This document shows positions 1 to 5,428 of a DNA stretch of 5,469 nucleotides, piece after piece. Source of the DNA: an uncultured Campylobacter sp. (GTDB lineage: Bacteria; Campylobacterota; Campylobacteria; Campylobacterales; Campylobacteraceae); the NCBI GenBank assembly GCA_938041615.1, contig CALISV010000138.1:1-5469 (forward strand), written 5' to 3'. The notes under the pieces are model-generated. The model was not told the origin of the DNA. It made no database searches and was given only the letters and a program-made list of their open reading frames with translations. A program made the translations under genes and the position numbers. Positions within the stretch are counted from its first letter, which is position 1; the number at the start of each line of letters is the position of its first letter.

Positions 1-31
1 TTTTTAACTTATCTTGAGCCTTGTTTTTTAT

Positions 32-79
32 TCAAATTTTGAAGTCAAATTTGGATTAAAAGTTTGCGGTCAAATTTGA
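32..79. repeat. Three closely spaced TCAAATTT(T)G words in the spacer before the first gene
   Basis: Copies are seen at 32-42 (TCAAATTTTGA), 45-53 (TCAAATTTG) and 70-79 (TCAAATTTGA, a perfect 10-bp palindrome). The same word recurs at 2253-2261 inside the SPFH gene and at 4274-4282 after hisIE. It may be a short genome-wide word rather than a local element, and no function can be assigned. Confidence 0.5.
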
Positions 80-117
80 GATTTAAGCCGTTTTTGGTTT
101 AAATTGCCCCTTTAAAC

Positions 118-136
118 TAAATAATTAAATTATTTA
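118..136. promoter_or_regulatory. Perfect 19-bp AT-only palindrome just upstream of the first gene's ribosome binding site
   Basis: TAAATAATT, a central A, then AATTATTTA form a perfect 9+1+9 inverted repeat. It ends directly before the AAAAGGA ribosome binding site (137-143) of the gene at 150, so a bound dimeric regulator would sit over or just downstream of the promoter. A possible -10 element, TAAACT, lies at 113-118. The sequence resembles the AATAAT/ATTATT half-sites of epsilonproteobacterial Fur boxes, but the half-sites are 3 bases apart instead of 1. Chance palindromes are common in DNA this AT-rich, so an operator role is only a possibility. Confidence 0.35.
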
Positions 137-149
137 AAAAGGAAAAAAT

Positions 150-989
150 ATGTCGTTTTTTGAAAAATTAAAGTTAGCTTTTTACACGATTTGTCGCCCC
201 GAAAAGCTTATTTCGTTTAGGCTAGCAAAGCCTGATCAACGCTACACGCGCGAAGCGAATTTTACCCTAAAATACGGTATCCTTCGCGCTCATCAAAATA
301 TGGACGCCGTCACGATCGCCTACGACCGCCTGTGCGAACAATATGCTGGATTTAAGCCGCTTTTTATCATTGAAAACGCCCCGCAGTGCGAATACACGAA
401 TATGCACGCAAGCTCTAGTTACGAGATGCTGGACGAGGAGGAGTATAATGCGCAAAATCCGGACGCTCGAGACTTTCCGGCTGCGGAGTTTCGTTTGATG
501 CTAAGTATCCTGCGCAACCCCGAATACAAGACGGAAGTTGGCCAATTTTACGGTAAATTTAGCCTAAATTATCCAGATAAATTAAAGGCGCTAGAATACC
601 TCAATACCCGCGATTATAACGCTCTTGACGAGGATATCGACGTTTATCTGTGTCCTTGCGAGCGCAGTACGGACGTATTTGCGAGAATGATTCAGGGGTA
701 TTTTGCCGATGATTTTGAACCTGAGCAGACGTATGCGTTTATTTTGATGATGAACGAGCGATTCGGGTTTGAGTTTATCGGTATCGGCGCGACTCTGATG
801 CTATTTTATCGCCGCGAAAATTTAAGCGACGCCATGGCCGAGGAGCTACTGCAAGAGCTTGCTGAAATTTACGATACGCCTTACGATGCGATCAAAAAAG
901 CTCTGTGGCATAACGCGTTTGGCTCTCGTAAGACGCTCGTGCTACCGTTTGCCGAAAATATCGAAGATACCGTAGCGGATGAGCTGTAA
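150..989 (+). CDS. Hypothetical soluble acidic protein, 279 aa, family not recognised
   Basis: An intact reading frame starts at an ATG 6 bases after AAAAGGA (137-143), which settles the start. I do not recognise a family. The N-terminus is short and basic-amphipathic (MSFFEKLKLAFYTICRPEKL), with no signal peptide. Acidic residues are dense at about 92-108 and 158-164, and a CPC motif lies at residues 168-170, with further cysteines at 15, 62 and 80. Residues 203-222 are hydrophobic and glycine-containing but too short and mixed for a confident membrane helix. Residues 225-255 look strongly helical. The protein is probably cytoplasmic. CPC could bind a metal or be redox active, but this is a guess because no second motif supports it. 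Base composition and codon use match the neighbours, so there is no sign of recent transfer. It appears to be a single-gene unit, since the next gene has its own candidate promoter. Confidence 0.85.
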   Translation: MSFFEKLKLAFYTICRPEKLISFRLAKPDQRYTREANFTLKYGILRAHQNMDAVTIAYDRLCEQYAGFKPLFIIENAPQCEYTNMHASSSYEMLDEEEYNAQNPDARDFPAAEFRLMLSILRNPEYKTEVGQFYGKFSLNYPDKLKALEYLNTRDYNALDEDIDVYLCPCERSTDVFARMIQGYFADDFEPEQTYAFILMMNERFGFEFIGIGATLMLFYRRENLSDAMAEELLQELAEIYDTPYDAIKKALWHNAFGSRKTLVLPFAENIEDTVADEL

Positions 990-998
990 AATCGGAGT

Positions 999-1025
999 AA
1001 ATTTTGCCTCGCAAGCTCAAAATTT
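999..1025 (+). terminator. Weak AT-rich hairpin after the first gene, possible terminator
   Basis: AAATTTTG (999-1006) pairs with CAAAATTT (1018-1025), an 8-bp stem with an 11-base loop starting 10 bases after the stop codon. The stem is almost all A/T and no long T run follows, only a T and A. It could end transcription weakly. It could equally be a chance product of the abundant AAATTT word. Confidence 0.25.
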
Positions 1026-1060
1026 TAGACCAAAATCTTAAACATTACAAAATTTTAAAG

Positions 1061-1076
1061 AAATTTTAGCTACACT
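1061..1076 (+). promoter_or_regulatory. Candidate sigma-70 promoter (-10 region) for ilvE
   Basis: AAATTTTAGC followed by TACACT (1071-1076) resembles the Campylobacter sigma-70 pattern, in which a T-rich stretch precedes a TAnAnT-like -10 box and no strong -35 is needed. Transcription would start near 1083, giving a leader of about 20 bases before the ATG at 1105. The ribosome binding site AAAAGGA (1092-1098) lies within it. The placement is sensible but the motif is short. Confidence 0.45.
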
Positions 1077-1104
1077 CTGCAAATTTTATGAAAAAGGATG
1101 CCAA

Positions 1105-2019
1105 ATGAACCCTTCCGAATTTATCTGGATGGATGGAAAATTAGTCAAATGGGAGGATGCTAAAGTCCACGTTTTAACCCACTCGCTTCACTATGCAAAC
1201 GCCGTATTTGAGGGTACAAGAGCCTATATGACGGATAAAGGCTTAGCGATATTTCGCCTAAGCGACCACACCGCGCGCCTACTAAAATCAGCCAAAATGA
1301 CGATCCTAAACGTCAAATACACGCAAAAAGAGCTCGAAGACGCACAGGTCGAGCTACTTCGCGCAAATAAATTTAAATCAAACGTCTATCTACGCCCGAT
1401 CGTTTACCTAGGCTACGGCGTGATGGGTCTAGCTCACACCAAAGCTCCCGTAAATACGGCAATCGCCGCATGGGAGTGGGGTGCGTATCTGGGCGAAGAG
1501 GGCCTAAAAAAGGGCATACGCGTGAAAATTTCAAGCTTTGCTAAACTAAACGTCGGCGGTCAAATGAGCCGCGCGAAATCAAGCTCGAACTACCTCTGCT
1601 CGCAAATGGCAAACTACGAAGCCAAAGAGGCGGGCTACGACGAGGCGCTACTGCTTGATAGCGAGGGCTACATCTCAGAGGGGCCGGGCGAGTGCTTTTT
1701 CATCGTGGAAGACGGCGCGCTCATCACTCCTCCAAACGACAGCAGCCTAGCTAGCATCACGCAAGACACCGTCATCAAAATCGCCCGCGATCTAGGCATC
1801 GAAGTGCGCAGAGAGCGCATCACTCGCGACCGCGCATACACTGCGGACGAGGCGTTTTTCACGGGTACGGCGGCCGAGGTCACCCCGATAAGCAACATCG
1901 ACAACCGCGTTATAGGCGCGGGCGAGCGCGGAGCGGTAACTAAACGCCTACAAGACGCGTATTTTGACGTAGTTTACGGACGCAATCCAAAATACGCCTC
2001 GATGCTAACTTACATTTAA
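1105..2019 (+). CDS. ilvE: Branched-chain amino acid aminotransferase (class IV, PLP-dependent)
   Basis: The enzyme transfers the amino group between glutamate and the 2-oxo acids of valine, isoleucine and leucine, the last step of their synthesis and first step of their breakdown, in the cytoplasm. At 304 aa it has the full usual length. The N-terminal domain shows the family pattern WMDGKLVKWEDAKVHVLTHS and HYANAVFEGTRAY (residues 8-41). The expected PLP-binding lysine is K158 in SRAKSSSNYL. The class IV signature GYISEGPGECFF is at 188-199, and the phosphate-binding GTAAEVTP is at 254-261. Alignment from memory with E. coli IlvE holds nearly end to end, including the C-terminal VTKRLQDAYF. 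The start is fixed by AAAAGGA 6 bases upstream and by the family N-terminus. The next gene begins 8 bases after the stop and its ribosome binding site overlaps that stop, so the two are almost surely co-transcribed. D-amino acid aminotransferase is a related alternative but fits less well. Confidence 0.96.
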   Translation: MNPSEFIWMDGKLVKWEDAKVHVLTHSLHYANAVFEGTRAYMTDKGLAIFRLSDHTARLLKSAKMTILNVKYTQKELEDAQVELLRANKFKSNVYLRPIVYLGYGVMGLAHTKAPVNTAIAAWEWGAYLGEEGLKKGIRVKISSFAKLNVGGQMSRAKSSSNYLCSQMANYEAKEAGYDEALLLDSEGYISEGPGECFFIVEDGALITPPNDSSLASITQDTVIKIARDLGIEVRRERITRDRAYTADEAFFTGTAAEVTPISNIDNRVIGAGERGAVTKRLQDAYFDVVYGRNPKYASMLTYI

Positions 2020-2027
2020 GGAACGAA

Positions 2028-3134
2028 ATGCCAGCGGATTTGAATGATTATTTTAATAAAAAACGAGGCTCTAGCGGCGGCGGAGACGATAATGGCGGCG
2101 AGAGCAAAGGCCCAAAAGTAAATTTTAAAACGCCTGATTTTAAAGGATTCGGCAAAATTTCGGCCTTTGCCTACGTCATCATCGCACTCGTGGCCGTGAT
2201 CGCGCTCACGCAGCCTTTCGTCACGATAAACTCGGGCGAAGTGGGCATCAAGTCAAATTTGGGTAAATACGACCCGTCTCCGATGCAGCCGGGACTGCAC
2301 TTTTTTATCCCATTCTTGCAAAAGGTCATCGTAGTCGATACGCGCGTGCGCCTCATCAACTACACGTCTGGCGAAGATATGGGCGAAGCGGCGCAAAAGT
2401 ATGGCGCACAGGCTCAAGCGGGCATCATCCGCAAAAACTCGATTTCCGTTTTGGACGCGAGAAACTTGCCCGTCAGCATCGACATCACCGTGCAGTACCG
2501 CCTAAATCCGGAAAACGCGCCTCAAACGATCGCGTCCTGGGGGCTTAGCTGGGAAAACAAGATCGTTGATCCCGTCGTGCGCGACGTCGTGCGCAGTATC
2601 GCGGGCAAATACACCGCCGAGGAGCTTCCGACGAAGCGAAACGACCTAGCCACGGCTATCGACGAGGGCATCCGCAAGGACATCGACGCACAGCCAAACA
2701 AACCAGTCGAACTACTAACCGTGCAGCTGCGCGAGATTATCCTGCCTGAAAAGGTAAAAGAGCAGATCGAGCGCGTACAAATCGCTAAGCAAGAGGCCGA
2801 GCGAACCAAATACGAAGTAGAGCGCGCAAATCAAGAGGCGCTCAAAAAAGCAGCCCTCGCAGAAGGTACGGCAAAAGCCGCTATCATCGAGGCTCAGGGT
2901 CGCGCGGACGCCGCTAAGATCGAAGCCGACGCACAGGCCTACGCAAACAAAGAGGTCGCAAAAAGCCTCGATCAAAATTTGCTAAATTTAAAGCAGATCG
3001 AGACGCAGGCTAAATTTAACGAGGCGTTGCGCGAAAATAAAGACGCGAAGATATTCTTAACGCCCGGCGGAGCGGTGCCGAATATCTGGGTGGATACGAA
3101 GGATAAAGAGAAGCAAAGCGCGATAGCGCAATAA
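2028..3134 (+). CDS. SPFH/prohibitin-family (HflK-like) membrane protein
   Basis: This 368-residue protein has a short cytoplasmic N-terminal tail with a Gly/Ser/Asp-rich run (15-29), one membrane helix at about 45-63, an SPFH (band 7) domain at about 66-240 and a long charged Ala/Glu/Lys coiled coil at about 240-335. The coiled coil holds repeats such as AEGTAKAAIIEAQGRADAAK. The tail ends with a Thr-Pro-Gly-Gly turn (345-348) and a hydrophilic end. The SPFH domain has the typical INSGEVGIKSNLGK opening, QPGLHFFIPF and VDTRVRLINY. SPFH proteins form large membrane rings or microdomains and often regulate membrane proteases such as FtsH. The C. jejuni relative, Cj0268c as I recall, has been linked to adhesion and invasion of host cells. 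The start follows TAAGGA overlapping the ilvE stop. The gene ends the ilvE unit, and an intrinsic terminator follows 11 bases later. The exact subfamily (HflK, HflC or prohibitin-like) is not settled from sequence alone. Confidence 0.93.
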   Translation: MPADLNDYFNKKRGSSGGGDDNGGESKGPKVNFKTPDFKGFGKISAFAYVIIALVAVIALTQPFVTINSGEVGIKSNLGKYDPSPMQPGLHFFIPFLQKVIVVDTRVRLINYTSGEDMGEAAQKYGAQAQAGIIRKNSISVLDARNLPVSIDITVQYRLNPENAPQTIASWGLSWENKIVDPVVRDVVRSIAGKYTAEELPTKRNDLATAIDEGIRKDIDAQPNKPVELLTVQLREIILPEKVKEQIERVQIAKQEAERTKYEVERANQEALKKAALAEGTAKAAIIEAQGRADAAKIEADAQAYANKEVAKSLDQNLLNLKQIETQAKFNEALRENKDAKIFLTPGGAVPNIWVDTKDKEKQSAIAQ

Positions 3135-3145
3135 CTTTTGTTTGG

Positions 3146-3185
3146 AGCGGCTCGCCTTTTTGCGCTTTGCGGGCGAGCGCTTTTT
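3146..3185 (+). terminator. Rho-independent terminator of the ilvE-SPFH unit
   Basis: The left arm AGCG-G-CTCGCC (3146-3156) pairs with GGCGAG-CGCT (3172-3181): 10 base pairs with a single bulged G and a loop of about 15 bases, followed by TTTTT (3181-3185). It begins 11 bases after the SPFH stop codon. An alternative 5-bp hairpin, GCGCT (3162-3166) with AGCGC (3176-3180), ends at the same T run. Confidence 0.75.
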
Positions 3186-3201
3186 GTGGGGTTTTGTTTC
3201 A

Positions 3202-3221
3202 CTTGTGGTTGCAATCACAAG
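3202..3221. promoter_or_regulatory. CRP/FNR-like 20-bp palindrome between the terminator and hisIE
   Basis: CTTGTGGTTGCAATCACAAG is self-complementary at 9 of 10 paired positions. The only exception is a G opposite T, which would still pair as G-U in RNA. It contains TGTGG-N6-TCACA, one base from the classical CRP site TGTGA-N6-TCACA. It lies about 110 bases upstream of the candidate hisIE promoter, at a distance typical of an activator site or of an unmapped upstream start. Campylobacter species carry CRP/FNR-family regulators but, to my knowledge, no classical E. coli-type CRP. The binding partner is therefore unknown, and the palindrome could be a remnant or chance. Confidence 0.35.
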
Positions 3222-3308
3222 CAAGAGCCATGTTTGCCCCGCTAAATTTGGCCAAGTAACTCCAAAATCATCTCGAAATAGGTGTGGTTTTTGCGAAGCG
3301 AAATGTTT

Positions 3309-3335
3309 TTGCAAAAAACTTTGCCTTTTTATACT
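3309..3335 (+). promoter_or_regulatory. Candidate sigma-70 promoter for hisIE
   Basis: A good -10 box, TATACT (3330-3335), is preceded by a T run (3326-3330). A possible -35, TTGCAA (3309-3314), lies 15 bases upstream, inside the palindrome TTTTTGCAAAAA (3306-3317). Transcription would start near 3342, giving a leader of about 70 bases before the ATG at 3411. An independent promoter fits the terminator found upstream. No leader peptide with histidine codons was seen. Confidence 0.45.
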
Positions 3336-3410
3336 CAAATTTTAATCAAAATTTGGGCTTTAAAATTTACCCGCGCGCCGAGCCAAACCCGTAGCCGAAA
3401 GGAAATAAAA

Positions 3411-4268
3411 ATGAAAATAGACTGGGAAAAAGTTGGTGGTCTTTTGCCTGCCGTCGTTCAAGAAAGCTCGAGCGGCGAGGTTTTGATGCTTGCTTATATG
3501 AACGAAGAGGCGCTAAATTTGAGCCTAAAAACGGGCTTTGCGCACTATTTTTCGCGCACGAAAAACCGTATCTGGAAAAAGGGCGAGGAGAGCGGAAATA
3601 CGCAGGCCATAGACGAGATTTTCCTGGACTGCGACAACGACACTATACTGCTCAAAGTCGTTCAAAACGGCGGCGTAGCGTGCCACACCGGCGCAAAATC
3701 GTGCTTTTTTAGAAAGATTTCTGGAGACGGCGGCGAGTCAAATTTAATCAGCGTCGACGGGCAAAATTTGACGCGAGAGCAAAATTTAAACCAAGCCAAA
3801 AAGCCGATCTACGGCATAATCGACGAGGTTTATCACGCGATAATAGACCGCAAGCTAAACGCCGATCCGCAGACTTCATACGTCGCTAGCCTGTTTAAAA
3901 AGGGCGAAAACGCAATCCTAAAAAAAGTCGGCGAGGAGGCCACGGAGCTCGTGATGGCGTGCAAGGACGCTTCGCAGTTTGACTCTGACGCAAACGGCGG
4001 CCAAATTTCATCAAATTTAACCCAAAACGAAAATTTTGCTAAAATTTCAAACGAAAACGCCGCAAACAAAAACAGCCAAACTGAGACATCTCAAAACCAA
4101 AAGCCAAAAACGCCGACCGAGGAGATCATCTACGAGGCGGCCGACCTGTGCTTTCACTCGCTCGTGGCGCTAGCGCTACACGGCATTCATCCTGACCGCG
4201 TCAAGGCCGAGCTAGCGCGTCGTTTCGGGATGAGCGGTATCGAGGAAAAAAACTCGCGAAAAGGCTAG
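3411..4268 (+). CDS. hisIE: Bifunctional phosphoribosyl-AMP cyclohydrolase / phosphoribosyl-ATP pyrophosphatase
   Basis: It catalyses steps 2 and 3 of histidine synthesis: hydrolysis of PR-ATP to PR-AMP (HisE half) and opening of the PR-AMP ring (HisI half). The HisI domain spans residues 1-104, with [30 protein letters not shown] and the metal-binding DCDND (73-77). [10 protein letters not shown] supplies cysteines 91 and 98; together with C74 these match the known zinc cysteines. A linker follows at 105-133. HisE runs from about 134 to 275 with [10 protein letters not shown], the acidic GEEATEL (174-180), [14 protein letters not shown] and a C-terminal [11 protein letters not shown]. Between the two acidic metal-binding helices sits an unusual insert of about 50 residues (187-235). 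The start is the ATG 7 bases after GAAAGGA (3397-3403). The frame stays open 43 codons further upstream, but those codons encode no family residues and have no ribosome binding site. The gene stands apart from other histidine genes within this window. Confidence 0.95.
   Translation: MKIDWEKVGGLLPAVVQESSSGEVLMLAYMNEEALNLSLKTGFAHYFSRTKNRIWKKGEESGNTQAIDEIFLDCDNDTILLKVVQNGGVACHTGAKSCFFRKISGDGGESNLISVDGQNLTREQNLNQAKKPIYGIIDEVYHAIIDRKLNADPQTSYVASLFKKGENAILKKVGEEATELVMACKDASQFDSDANGGQISSNLTQNENFAKISNENAANKNSQTETSQNQKPKTPTEEIIYEAADLCFHSLVALALHGIHPDRVKAELARRFGMSGIEEKNSRKG
3969..4115 (+). other. Asn/Gln/Ser-rich insert inside the HisE domain of hisIE
   Basis: Residues 187-235 are dominated by N, Q, S, T, E and K and contain no HisE motif. 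In ordinary HisE proteins the acidic EExxE helix is separated from the ExxD helix by only a few residues; here about 50 residues are added in frame. The DNA of this stretch is AT-rich and carries four AAATTT words within about 45 bases (4003-4048), like the intergenic spacers of the window. The linker between the two enzyme halves (3733-3801) has the same character. Confidence 0.7.
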
Positions 4269-4279
4269 GGCGGTCAAAT

Positions 4280-4296
4280 TTGGCACGCTTTGTGCA
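4280..4296 (+). promoter_or_regulatory. Sigma-54 (RpoN)-like -24/-12 promoter upstream of the two membrane protein genes
   Basis: TTGGCACG (4280-4287), four bases, then GTGCA (4292-4296) match the sigma-54 consensus TTGGCACG-N4-TTGCW with one mismatch. The invariant GG (4282-4283) and GC (4294-4295) are exactly 10 bases apart. Transcription would start near 4307, leaving a leader of about 41 bases that contains the AAAGAGG ribosome binding site (4337-4343) of the gene at 4348. It begins only 11 bases after the hisIE stop. The call rests on motif and position alone. Confidence 0.5.
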
Positions 4297-4347
4297 GGAG
4301 GATTTTAAATTTGGCTCGCCGCAAGGCAAACGAAGCAAAGAGGCAAG

Positions 4348-4875
4348 ATGATAAACGAACTAAAACAAGGCTTAAATTTCTATCTGACGCACCTTGGCTG
4401 GGTGGATTTTGTCGCCTATATCTGGATGTTTTTGACCTTTTTAGCGCTCGTTTCGCTTTGCGTTTACGTCGCGTTAAAGTCCTATTTTGCGGGCTTTGCG
4501 CTGATGATCGTTACTATCGCGGGGCTTGGATGCGGGGCGTATTTTATGCCTAAGCTTTTAGATGAAAATTTGCGAACCCGCTCGCTCGAGCTAGTCTCAA
4601 CCAAGCAGCTTGAGTACTCAAACACGTTGCTTGTGGATCTGCGCCTCACGAATCTCTCAAAAAAGCCGTTTAACTACTGCGAAATCGGGCTTAGCTTTTA
4701 CAAAAACTCGGGCAATACGCTGCGCCGATACGCAAACGAGCTAAAGCCGTTTTTGAGAGAAAATATCGTGCTAAAAGACGCGCTGGACGTAAACGCGACG
4801 CGCGAGATCACGCACGTGGTAAATAACTTTCGCGCACAGGACTACAACGTAACGACAAGTTCGGAGTGCTTTTGA
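4348..4875 (+). CDS. Two-helix membrane protein, DUF2393-like (first of a pair)
   Basis: This 175-residue protein has two hydrophobic helices at about 18-43 and 47-66, joined by a very short turn. A soluble C-terminal domain of about 105 residues has alternating beta-like segments (LLVDLRLTNLS, CEIGLSFYK). Layout and size resemble the DUF2393 proteins of Campylobacter and relatives. That assignment is from memory and the function is unknown. Cysteines at 111 (NYCEIGLSF) and 174 (SECF) match cysteines in the following gene. The start is the ATG 4 bases after AAAGAGG (4337-4343). A perfect AGGAGG at 4296-4301 lies further upstream and could serve only a rare in-frame ATT at 4309. The stop overlaps the next start by one base, so translation of the two is probably coupled. 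A sigma-54-like promoter lies just upstream. A side role to the upstream SPFH protein is possible but inferred only from gene neighbourhood. Confidence 0.85.
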   Translation: MINELKQGLNFYLTHLGWVDFVAYIWMFLTFLALVSLCVYVALKSYFAGFALMIVTIAGLGCGAYFMPKLLDENLRTRSLELVSTKQLEYSNTLLVDLRLTNLSKKPFNYCEIGLSFYKNSGNTLRRYANELKPFLRENIVLKDALDVNATREITHVVNNFRAQDYNVTTSSECF

Positions 4876-5408
4876 TGGAAGGGTATTTTAACGTATTTCA
4901 CTTCATCGCGCTTGCGGTTTTGGCGCTACTATCGGTGCTTTTCGCGCTGATCGCCCGCGGCGAAAAAAATCCGAATTTTTTTAAAATTTACATTGCGATA
5001 AACGTAATAGCGACGCTGACGCTTGGATATTTTTTCATGATGATCGTGGATAAATACACTAAAAAGGCCGTGCTGACGGAGTTTTCCGGCCACCGCGTGC
5101 TAAGAAACGAAACCATCGTGTTTAAGGGCTCGCTGCGAAATACGGGCGAGTTTAGCATCGCAAACTGCGATCTGACCGTCAAACTCATCAACAACCCCGT
5201 GAGCAAGGACACGATCGCAGGCTCCATCTTTAAACCTAGCGGACTATCGCTATCTTCGCGCGGCGACGAGCGCTCAAACGTCGCGGAGATCACCGCTAGC
5301 GTCGCTAAAAATATCGCGCCAAAACAAATACGAAATTTTAGCGTTTCGATGCCGTATCCGTCGTACTTTGCTAATACTCAAACGATAACGAAGCTGGAGT
5401 GTAGGTAG
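4875..5408 (+). CDS. Two-helix membrane protein, DUF2393-like (second of a pair)
   Basis: The protein has 177 residues if started at the ATG that shares its A with the preceding TGA. CGGAG (4862-4866) lies 8 bases before this ATG, so I prefer it. GTG at 4866 and TTG at 4872 are in-frame alternatives adding 3 or 1 residues. Membrane helices are at about 7-27 and 37-57. The loop between them, ARGEKNPNFFK, is positively charged, which by the positive-inside rule places both ends of the protein in the periplasm. The C-terminal domain (about 60-177) has beta-like segments such as IVFKGSLRNTGEF and ANCDLTVKL and ends in LECR. Cysteines 98 and 176 fall at positions equivalent to those of the preceding protein, so the two look like ancient tandem duplicates. 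Function is unknown. It probably works with its neighbour in one membrane complex, judging by the overlap. Confidence 0.85.
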   Translation: MEGYFNVFHFIALAVLALLSVLFALIARGEKNPNFFKIYIAINVIATLTLGYFFMMIVDKYTKKAVLTEFSGHRVLRNETIVFKGSLRNTGEFSIANCDLTVKLINNPVSKDTIAGSIFKPSGLSLSSRGDERSNVAEITASVAKNIAPKQIRNFSVSMPYPSYFANTQTITKLECR

Positions 5409-5412
5409 GCAC

Positions 5413-5426
5413 GGGTAAATTTGCCC
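5413..5426. repeat. Short inverted repeat after the last gene
   Basis: GGGTAAATTTGCCC is self-complementary apart from one T-G pair, and as RNA gives a 5-bp stem with an AAUU loop. It starts 4 bases after the last stop codon. No T run follows directly (TTTTT appears only at 5437-5441), so it is at best a weak terminator. Confidence 0.35.
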
Positions 5427-5428
5427 AA

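Noticed and set aside
2522..2975. Open frames on the - strand within the SPFH gene
   Set aside because: They are reverse-strand shadows of the coiled-coil and SPFH coding sequence, with Ser/Arg-rich or Leu/Cys-rich products, no ribosome binding sites and no known motifs.
3230..3259. Nine-codon frame MFAPLNLAK as a possible his leader peptide
   Set aside because: It has no histidine codons, a poor ribosome binding site, and no attenuator-like hairpin before hisIE.
3306..3317. TTTTTGCAAAAA palindrome as an operator
   Set aside because: It is a short A/T-tract symmetry likely by chance in this composition. It overlaps the possible -35 and is mentioned there only.
3142..3345. 67-codon frame on the + strand after the SPFH gene
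   Set aside because: It starts at a TTG inside the terminator hairpin without a ribosome binding site, has no recognisable domain and overlaps the candidate hisIE promoter.
3282..3410. Upstream extension of hisIE to a GTG at 3282
   Set aside because: The added 43 residues match nothing in HisI, there is no ribosome binding site, and the ATG at 3411 has a good one and gives the family N-terminus.
4290..4553. Frame overlapping the first membrane protein gene
   Set aside because: It is largely the shifted frame of the real gene, starts at TTG and has an Arg-rich, low-information product. The AGGAGG nearby is reported separately.
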